Assembly (NCBI GenBank): GCA_903913345.1 | Contig: CAIWLA010000564.1 | Coordinates: 1 to 11,245, forward strand | Direction: 5' to 3' | DNA: 11,245 bases | Origin: an uncultured Magnetococcales bacterium | Lineage (GTDB): Bacteria > Pseudomonadota > Magnetococcia > Magnetococcales > Magnetaquicoccaceae | Shown: piece by piece, positions 6,752 to 11,245 of the stretch | Position numbering within the stretch: position 1 is the first letter of the stretch | How the letters are laid out: every line of letters starts with the position of its first letter | Translations under genes and position numbers: made by a program | The notes under the pieces: model-generated | The model's database searches: none | What the model saw: the letters and a program-made list of their open reading frames with translations, nothing else | Told to the model about the DNA's origin: nothing

Positions 6752-7173
6752 TACACATCCTCGAAGGCGTTGATGGCCGCTGCGGCCTCCTCCTCTTCAT
6801 TGGCGAGCAGACCGGTTGGGAGATCGCCTTCGGTACCTTCCGGACGTTTGTCCTCGAAGGGGACCAGGGGCGAGGGGCCTGCCTTGGGTTTGCGAACCGA
6901 GATGGTCTGATATTTCAAGACATCCTCGTTGATTTTCAGCCAGGCCTCCAGCGTGGCGACCAGGGGACCGCCGCCTTCCACCGCGTGGAAGACGTAGAAG
7001 CCCTTGGTCGTCTTTTTGACGGGATAGGCCAGTTGGCGTCGTCCCCACAATTCGGTTTCCAGAATTTTGCCCCCCTGGGCGGCAATAATGTCGGCAACCC
7101 GTTTGTTGATCTGTTCCACTTGCTCGGTAGAGAGATCAGGACGTAAGATATGGATGGTTTCGTAAAAAGCCAC
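6751..7173 (-). CDS. rpsF: 30S ribosomal protein S6
   Basis: This 140-residue S6 starts at a GTG (7173-7171) giving (M)AFYETIHILRPDLS, the standard N-terminus. AAAGGAGG five bases upstream decides this start over a longer open frame reaching back to 7395. Conserved parts include the helix VEQINKRVADII, the strand LETELWGRRQLAYPVKK and GFYVFHAV. S6 binds with S18 to 16S rRNA. The C-terminus extends past the fold with a Pro-rich segment and an acidic tail rich in Glu and Ala (EEEEAAAAINAFEDV), as in many S6 proteins, some of which are modified with glutamates by RimK. It is the first gene of the rpsF-priB-rpsR-DUF2232-rplI-fmdB cluster and diverges from pgeF. Confidence 0.96.
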   Translation of the reverse strand: MAFYETIHILRPDLSTEQVEQINKRVADIIAAQGGKILETELWGRRQLAYPVKKTTKGFYVFHAVEGGGPLVATLEAWLKINEDVLKYQTISVRKPKAGPSPLVPFEDKRPEGTEGDLPTGLLANEEEEAAAAINAFEDV

Positions 7174-7195
7174 AGTGCCTCCTTTCGGCTCGTGC

Positions 7196-7229
7196 AGTGT
7201 ACAACCGTTCCGCCGTTGGTCCCTGTCAA
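7196..7229 (-). promoter_or_regulatory. possible promoter of the ribosomal operon
   Basis: In the 120-bp divergent gap the - strand has an exact TTGACA (complement of 7224-7229) and, towards rpsF, TACACT (complement of 7196-7201), which matches the -10 consensus at four positions. The 22-nt spacing is too long for an ordinary sigma70 promoter, so one of the two boxes is probably misassigned. The transcript would have a leader of only about 20-25 nt before rpsF. Confidence 0.28.
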
Positions 7230-7293
7230 GGTGGCCGGGTCGGAACAAAACAGCCCTGGGCACACCCGTGTCCAGAGCAAGGAAGATTGGCTC

Positions 7294-8133
7294 ATGCAGA
7301 AAAAGTGTGACAGTATGACAGGACTGCCCACCAGAAATCAAGCAACTATTCCACTGATCCGGCCAGAAAGCGTGGCCGAGGTGCCCGGAGTGCAATTTTT
7401 CTTTACCACGCGCCGGGGTGGGGTCAGTTCAGGGCGGTATGAAAGCCTGAATCTGGGGGGACATGTGGGGGATGATCCCTCTGCGGTGGCCAACAACCGG
7501 GCCAGGGTGGTGGCGTTGTGGGGTGGGCGCGTCCGGAAGATTGTCTATCTCAACCAGGTGCATGGTGCCACCACCGTGACCCTGACGGGGGATCCGCCCG
7601 ACACGCCACCCGATGCCGATGGCTGGGTGACACAGCAGGAGGGGATCGCGCTGGCCATTTTGACGGCGGATTGTGCCCCGGTGCTCCTGGCCGATGGAAC
7701 GGCCCGGGTGATCGGAGCGGCCCATGCCGGTTGGCGAGGGGGGCTGTCTGGTGTCCTGGAATCCTGCCTGGATGCCATGCTGCGCCTGGGCGCACGCCGG
7801 GAGCAGATCAACGCGCTGATTGGTCCCTGTATTCGCCAGCCATCCTACATCGTGGGCGACGATTTCCAGGCCATTTTTGCGGCCCATTCCGATAAAAATG
7901 CGCCCAGCCATAAAAAATTCTTTTCGAAACAAGAAAGGGATGGTAGACTGCGGTTTGATTTGCCCGGATACCTTCGGAAAAGGTTGGGGTTTTATGGCCT
8001 GCCAGAAGAGAGAATTCACGATGTCAAATTATGCACTTGCTCGGAAAAGAACGACTTTTTTAGCCACAGGCGCGCCACGCAACAGGGTTTGGCACCCTGC
8101 GGGAGACAGATCGGGGGGGTCTTTCTGGTGTGA
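7294..8133 (+). CDS. pgeF: peptidoglycan editing factor / laccase-domain protein (YfiH family)
   Basis: This 279-residue protein is of the usual length for the YfiH/PgeF (DUF152) family. Conserved blocks are FTTRRGGVS, NLGGHVGDDP, NQVHGA, TADCAPVLLAD, AAHAGWRGG and IGPCI, then the C-terminal CTCS...FFSHRR. The metal ligands of the family correspond to H90, C127 and H144. In E. coli the protein acts against misincorporated amino acids in peptidoglycan precursors. Relatives also show purine nucleoside phosphorylase/deaminase or polyphenol oxidase activity, so the reaction here cannot be fixed from sequence. ATG 7294 has AAGGAAG upstream. A second ATG at 7315 lacks a ribosome site, and the open frame further upstream runs into the rpsF region. 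A lytic transglycosylase gene overlaps its 3' end, giving a cell-wall context. Confidence 0.93.
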   Translation: MQKKCDSMTGLPTRNQATIPLIRPESVAEVPGVQFFFTTRRGGVSSGRYESLNLGGHVGDDPSAVANNRARVVALWGGRVRKIVYLNQVHGATTVTLTGDPPDTPPDADGWVTQQEGIALAILTADCAPVLLADGTARVIGAAHAGWRGGLSGVLESCLDAMLRLGARREQINALIGPCIRQPSYIVGDDFQAIFAAHSDKNAPSHKKFFSKQERDGRLRFDLPGYLRKRLGFYGLPEERIHDVKLCTCSEKNDFFSHRRATQQGLAPCGRQIGGVFLV

Positions 8134-8941
8134 CAAACGACTTTTTCTGTTGCTGGGGGTGTTCTCTCTGCTTTTGTCCTGCGCCTCCCCTTCCTGGGCC
8201 AATCCGCCCAAACTCAGTTCCCTCATCGGGCAGATCGCCCAGCAGGAGGGGCTGGATCCCAACCTTCTGAAAGCGGTCGTTGCCATTGAGTCCAAATTTG
8301 ATACCGTCTCCGTCTCGACGCGGGGGGCGGTGGGGCTGATGCAACTCATGCCGGACACGGCGCGCGAGTTGGGCGTCAGCAACCGGTTCAACCCGGAACA
8401 AAATTTACGGGGCGGCGCACGGTATCTGCGGCAGATGATGGAGCGGTATCCTGAAAGTCTCTCCATGGCCCTGGCCGCCTACAATGCCGGACCATCGGCC
8501 GTCAGTCGTTTCGGCGGTGTGCCCCCTTTCCCGGCCACCAAGCGGTATGTCAAGAGCGTACTCAGCTACTTCGCAAAAGCGGTGCCAGGCAGCAACAACT
8601 CCCCCAGAAAAATATATCACTATCGCAAAAAGTCCAACCATGACGCGCCCGTCCTGGCGGAGGCCCGTCCGCGCGTGGTCCGCCTCCTGGGCAACGAGGT
8701 GGATGAGGACGGGGAGGATCTGCCCGCCATCCGTGCGCCCAGACCGACACCCCTTCCCAAAGCGGTCCATACGGTCAGGACCAGTCGGTCTGCCGGGGCA
8801 AGCCAGGTGGCGGCCGCCGAACCGACCCATTCTTCCCGGTTGATTCCCTACGTCTCGGCGCGTCACATCAGCACGCGCTACCAGGCGAAAAACGTCCGGG
8901 AGAATACGGAGGAGATTCCGATTGTGGTCTTGCGTCGCTGA
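8021..8941 (+). CDS. lytic transglycosylase (SLT domain)
   Basis: This exported murein-cleaving enzyme would cut MurNAc-GlcNAc bonds with release of anhydro-muropeptides. A hydrophobic segment LFLLLGVFSLLLSCASPSWA gives either a lipoprotein site (LLS-C) or a signal peptidase I site after SWA. The SLT domain follows with AVVAIESKFD (catalytic E90), STRGAVGLMQLMPDTA, NLRGGARYL and LALAAYNAGPSAV, all diagnostic. After about residue 195 comes an unrecognised, Pro/Arg-rich tail of roughly 110 residues. ATG 8021 (AGAAGAGAG upstream) lies inside pgeF, overlapping it by 113 bp. It leaves a 35-40 residue basic stretch before the hydrophobic core, long for a signal peptide. I see no in-frame ATG, GTG or TTG between this ATG and the signal core. 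Confidence 0.9.
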   Translation: MSNYALARKRTTFLATGAPRNRVWHPAGDRSGGSFWCDKRLFLLLGVFSLLLSCASPSWANPPKLSSLIGQIAQQEGLDPNLLKAVVAIESKFDTVSVSTRGAVGLMQLMPDTARELGVSNRFNPEQNLRGGARYLRQMMERYPESLSMALAAYNAGPSAVSRFGGVPPFPATKRYVKSVLSYFAKAVPGSNNSPRKIYHYRKKSNHDAPVLAEARPRVVRLLGNEVDEDGEDLPAIRAPRPTPLPKAVHTVRTSRSAGASQVAAAEPTHSSRLIPYVSARHISTRYQAKNVRENTEEIPIVVLRR

Positions 8942-8943
8942 TC

Positions 8944-9054
8944 ATGCCAGCGCATGGTTTGTTGAAATGCCAGAATTGTGCCGATCCCCTCTCCAGTCGG
9001 GTTCGGTGCGGTCTGGGTGGACAAAATCCCCGTGCAGTGCAGGGTGTCATCTGA
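8944..9054 (+). CDS. possible 36-residue CxxC peptide
   Basis: Two bases after the transglycosylase stop, ATG 8944 opens a 36-codon frame ending TGA 9052-9054, three bases before the GTG of the next gene, so it fills the gap exactly. The peptide contains LLKCQNCADPLSSRVRCGLG, that is a CxxC and a third Cys, resembling half of a zinc ribbon. No ribosome site is visible and an open frame this short is expected often by chance, so only its position and cysteines support it. Alternatively this interval is simply untranslated spacer. Confidence 0.28.
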   Translation: MPAHGLLKCQNCADPLSSRVRCGLGGQNPRAVQGVI

Positions 9055-9057
9055 ATC

Positions 9058-9363
9058 GTGCGCATTATAATCCTGTTATTGCTGGGGGTCATGGTGGTGG
9101 GGGGAGGGGTCTACGGTCTGCGTCTTTTGTGGCGCGCGATCCTTCCCGTGTCGGGCGGACAGGCGGTCCTGACCGACAGGAAAGGCTCTCCGGTGCGTTC
9201 GATGTGGGATCGGGCGTTGGGTTGGCTGCTGTTGCTGGTGGCGGTGGTGTTGTTCGCGCTGATGGTCTATGACCGTCTGCATATCAGTGGAGAGGTTCCC
9301 TCCGATTGGACCACCACACCCCCCATGAAGGGACGGGCCGAGTCGCCCAATCGTCCCTACTGA
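9058..9363 (+). CDS. small two-helix membrane protein of unknown function
   Basis: This 101-residue protein opens with a membrane helix (about residues 3-25, IIILLLLGVMVVGGGVYGL). A basic/polar loop (26-52) with conserved-looking Trp and Arg follows, then a second helix (53-72, LGWLLLLVAVVLFALMV) and a polar, Pro-rich tail. It starts at GTG 9058 with a weak AGGGTG ribosome site. I do not recognise a family and assign no function. Two strong, well-separated hydrophobic segments in one open frame make coding likely. It follows the transglycosylase after 116 bp and its stop (9361-9363) overlaps the end of the convergent gene by 7 bp. Confidence 0.68.
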   Translation: MRIIILLLLGVMVVGGGVYGLRLLWRAILPVSGGQAVLTDRKGSPVRSMWDRALGWLLLLVAVVLFALMVYDRLHISGEVPSDWTTTPPMKGRAESPNRPY

Positions 9364-9737
9364 TCGGCCAGTCCGGGGCGGTTTTTCCATCCCTGGTATC
9401 GTTTCTCAAACAGCTCTTCCATCTCCGCAATCACCTCCGCATCGGCTGTGCCCAGCACTTTTTTGAGCAATATCTGCGATGCCTTCTCAAGCAGGGAAAA
9501 ATCGGTTTCGATCATGGGGTAGGTTTTTTTCAGCCGTTTCAAGGCCAATACGGCCGATTCTCTCTCCGGTTTGGGGATGGGGAGCGGTTCTTGAGGGATG
9601 GGGGGCAGGGGTTCGAGGGCGGTGGCCTGTTGACCCAGAAATTCGGCAAACAGGCGCACGGTGCGTTGATCTTCCGGGGTCAACTGTTGCCAGGCGGCCA
9701 ACAGACGCTGGCGTTCCCGATCGACGGTCATCAACAT
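9357..9737 (-). CDS. uncharacterised 126-residue cytoplasmic protein
   Basis: ATG 9737 has GGGAGA about 6-7 nt upstream and gives a soluble, mostly helical protein with no signal or membrane segment. The N-terminal helix region (about 5-38, with LTPEDQRTVRLFAEFL) leads to a proline-rich linker (43-57, LPPIPQEPLPIPKPE). A basic/acidic helical part follows (58-118), with AVLALKRLKKTYPMIE and ADAEVIAEMEELFEKRY. The layout resembles small conserved hypothetical proteins I recall from other proteobacteria, but I cannot name a family or function. The same frame remains open far upstream, antisense to the copper chaperone. That extension is His/Arg-rich and not credible. It is divergent from the chaperone gene and convergent with the small membrane protein gene. 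Confidence 0.75.
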   Translation of the reverse strand: MLMTVDRERQRLLAAWQQLTPEDQRTVRLFAEFLGQQATALEPLPPIPQEPLPIPKPERESAVLALKRLKKTYPMIETDFSLLEKASQILLKKVLGTADAEVIAEMEELFEKRYQGWKNRPGLADQ

Positions 9738-9761
9738 GCCATTCTCCCAGTGGGGGCGGTT

Positions 9762-9801
9762 TTGGCGACATCCGTCTGTTTTTTGACGGATCTTTCGCCA
9801 A
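9762..9801. other. interrupted inverted repeat between divergent genes
   Basis: TTGGCG (9762-9767) pairs with CGCCAA (9796-9801), and inside it ATCCGTC (9770-9776) pairs with GACGGAT (9785-9791), enclosing TGTTTTTT. The result is a 13-pair, near-symmetrical hairpin with a small asymmetric internal loop. It sits 25 nt before the ATG of the - strand gene and 87 nt before the copper chaperone. The T-tract is in the loop, so it is not an intrinsic terminator. It could be an operator for a dimeric regulator or a leader RNA structure. No known metal-regulator box is recognised. Confidence 0.45.
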
Positions 9802-9887
9802 CGGTTTGACTCAAGGTGGTCTGAGGTGGGGGTGGAAAGCCAATCTTCGGACGCCATCAGAATAGACAATTTTTGCAAGGAGCACAA

Positions 9888-10376
9888 ATGGCCATGAAAA
9901 GGCGCGTGGGTTGGTTGGGTCTGTTGTGGTGGCTTTTGCCGGTGGTATCGGTGTGGGCCGGAGAGATTGAGATCGGGGATCCCTGGGTGCGCGAGGCACC
10001 GCCCACCCTGCAAACCTCGGCGGCCTATATGGTCATTCGCAATACCGGCACCGTGGGGAAGACGGTGGTGGGTGCCAGCAGTCCGTTGTTTGCCCGTGTG
10101 GAGTTTCACGAGACCATGCAGCAGGAGAATATGGCCACCATGGTGGGTCGTGACAGTCTGGTCATCGATGCGGGGGGTCAGGTGGTGCTTAAACCGGGTG
10201 GTTATCACATGATGTTGATTGGACCCCAAGGGAACAAGCCGTTGCATGCGGGAGATCGGGTGCCGCTGATGTTGTATCTGAGTGACGGGGCGCAGGTGGC
10301 GGTGGATGCGGAGGTGCGCGTCGCGCCACCAGAGCGTATGGGACATGACCATCAACATATGCAGCATATGCACTGA
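9888..10376 (+). CDS. periplasmic PCu(A)C copper chaperone
   Basis: This 162-residue precursor has a signal peptide (MKRRVGWLGLLWWLLPVVSVWA, likely cut before GEIEI) and a mature PCu(A)C domain. The Cu(I) motif H-x10-M-x21-H-x-M is complete at H74, M85, H107 and M109. GDPWVREAPP and AAYMVIRNTG are typical of the family. Such proteins bind copper in the periplasm and help load the CuA and/or CuB sites of cytochrome oxidases. A short His/Met tail (GHDHQHMQHMH) adds potential metal sites, as in several relatives. AAGGAG five bases before ATG 9888 decides the start over an upstream TTG (9873) and ATG 9894. A metal-binding protein gene follows after 26 nt, implying a joint metal-handling operon. 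No copper-responsive box was recognised. Confidence 0.95.
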   Translation: MAMKRRVGWLGLLWWLLPVVSVWAGEIEIGDPWVREAPPTLQTSAAYMVIRNTGTVGKTVVGASSPLFARVEFHETMQQENMATMVGRDSLVIDAGGQVVLKPGGYHMMLIGPQGNKPLHAGDRVPLMLYLSDGAQVAVDAEVRVAPPERMGHDHQHMQHMH

Positions 10377-10402
10377 TCGATTGGATCGGAAGGCTGGCGA
10401 TC

Positions 10403-11245
10403 ATGTCGTTTATCCGAACCGTGTTGTGGATTGGCCTGATCCTGCTTTGGCCTGCCGCTGCTCCGGCCCACCCTCCGCTACGGGTGGTGGCCAGTTTCAC
10501 CATCCTGGCCGACATGGTGCGGCAGGTGGGGGGGGATGCGGTGACGGTGAACAGTCTGGTTGGCCCGGATGGTGACGCCCATGTCTATGAGCCTGCCCCG
10601 ATGGATGCCCAGGCGTTGTTGGCCGCTGATCTGTGTGTGATCAACGGCCTGGGTTTTGAAGGCTGGATCGAACGTCTGGTCAAGGCCTCTGGATTCAAGG
10701 GCCAGGTGGTGACGCTTTCCGAGGGGATCTCCCCTTTGTCCATGATCGGGAGGGGGCAGGACGGTCAGGGCGATCCGACCGGTCGGGCGGATCCCCACGC
10801 CTGGCATGATGTGGCCAACGTCCGGATCTATGTTGCCCGTATCACCGAGGCCCTGGCGCGTCTCTCCCCGGAGCAGGCCGCGACCTTTCGCGCCCATGCG
10901 GCCCGGTATGATGGGCAATTGGCAGAACTGGATCGTTGGGTGCGGGCGCAGATGGAGACCATCCCGGTGGCCCGGCGCACGGTGATCACCAGTCACGATG
11001 CCTTTGGTTATTTTGCCCGCGCCTATGGGGTGACATTTTTGGCTCCGATGGGGGTCAGCACCGAGGCGGAACCCTCGGCCCAGGAGATGGCTCAATTGAT
11101 CGGGCAGGCGAGGCGGGAGGGGGTCTAGGCCATTTTTCTGGAGAACATGAGCGATCCCCGTCTGGTACAACAACTGGCCAGGGAGGCTGGCATGACGGTG
11201 GGGGGAACCCTCTACCCGGATGCCCTCTCGGTGCCGGATGGTCCC
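10403..11245 (+). pseudogene. ZnuA/TroA-type metal-binding protein gene interrupted by an amber codon; runs off the window
   Basis: ATG 10403 (GGAAGG nine bases upstream) starts a signal peptide ending about APA-H. A cluster A-I substrate-binding protein for an ABC importer of Zn or Mn follows. Ligand histidines are seen at H60 (DAHVYEP), H132 (ADPHAWHD) and H198 (TSHDAFGYF). The His-rich loop of many zinc-specific ZnuA proteins is absent. Codon 242 is TAG (11126-11128), after EPSAQEMAQLIGQARREGV. The same frame then continues AIFLENMSDPRLVQQL and GGTLYPDALS, the expected family C-terminus including the fourth ligand Asp (D273). Relatives usually have Lys or Arg at codon 242, so one A-to-T change explains the stop. 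The product would end after 241 residues and lose part of its second lobe. A sequencing error or a recent nonsense mutation are the main explanations. Confidence 0.82.

Noticed and set aside
7174..7230. S6:S18-type autoregulatory leader upstream of rpsF
   Set aside because: A CCG is present in GAGCCGAAAGG near the start codon, but I could not build a convincing stem with the bulged CCG around it. A covariance-model search would be needed.
7174..7395. N-terminal extension of rpsF to an upstream start
   Set aside because: GTG 7173 has an AAAGGAGG site and gives the standard S6 N-terminus. The extension runs into the divergent pgeF gene.
8942..9057. Possible tRNA or small RNA in the gap after the transglycosylase gene
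   Set aside because: No cloverleaf, no TTC-loop consensus and no acceptor stem could be built. GGTTCGG alone is not sufficient.
9738..10373. Upstream extension of the - strand gene, antisense to the copper chaperone
   Set aside because: The extension is His/Arg-rich and mirrors the chaperone codons. A good ribosome site supports the start at 9737.
11126..11128. TAG read as a recoded amino acid (pyrrolysine-type) or programmed readthrough
   Set aside because: The position normally holds a basic residue with no catalytic role, and no recoding structure was recognised. A point mutation or sequencing error is simpler.
1..11245. CRISPR arrays, insertion sequences, integrase or attachment sites, prophage or defence genes
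   Set aside because: No regularly spaced repeats, transposase or integrase motifs, or phage/defence domains were found on either strand.

Overview
The window (about 60% G+C by eye) looks like a chromosomal segment of a Gram-negative bacterium of the Pseudomonadota. The ribosomal cluster rpsF-priB-rpsR-(DUF2232)-rplI combines a PriB-like gene, typical of beta/gammaproteobacteria, with a DUF2232 membrane protein, more typical of alphaproteobacteria and other lineages. There are also periplasmic proteins (a PCu(A)C copper chaperone, a lytic transglycosylase, a metal-binding protein). This mixture, and the tandem GGTCCAGGGG...CCCCTGG hairpins, recall deep-branching lineages such as Magnetococcia. 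That placement is a guess from memory, not a demonstrated assignment.

Layout. (1) 1-371: an AT-rich start followed by a structured leader. It holds a hairpin with a T-tract, two further hairpins, a B12-box-like motif and a doubtful 79-codon ORF. (2) 372-4001 (+): a two-gene signalling operon with a membrane hybrid histidine kinase (HAMP-PAS-HisKA-HATPase-REC) and, 3 nt downstream, a membrane diguanylate cyclase (HAMP-PAS-GGDEF with I-site). It is closed by three tandem palindromes, the last a T-tailed terminator. (3) 7173-4104 (-): rpsF, priB-like, rpsR, a DUF2232 membrane protein, rplI and an FmdB-type zinc ribbon, a ribosomal protein operon with accessory genes. (4) 7294-8941 (+): divergent pgeF (peptidoglycan editing factor) and an overlapping lytic transglycosylase, a cell-wall pair. 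(5) 8944-9363 (+): a possible 36-codon CxxC peptide and a small two-helix membrane protein, whose end overlaps by 7 bp that of a convergent uncharacterised gene (9737-9357, -). (6) 9888-11245 (+): a PCu(A)C copper chaperone followed by a ZnuA/TroA-type metal-binding protein gene. The latter carries an in-frame amber codon at 11126-11128 but continues in frame, with family-typical sequence, to the window edge.

How the parts relate. The kinase and cyclase probably form one transcription unit linking a phosphorelay to c-di-GMP. The ribosomal cluster is housekeeping. PgeF and the transglycosylase both act on murein. The last block points to periplasmic copper/zinc handling, with transporter permease and ATPase genes possibly lying beyond the right edge. 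Most of the window is ordinary core-genome content. I see no insertion sequence, CRISPR array, tRNA, rRNA, prophage or defence island, and no convincing new multi-gene system. The points most worth a second look are the amber codon in the metal-binding protein gene, the structured leader at 130-250, and the small or uncharacterised genes around 8944-9737.
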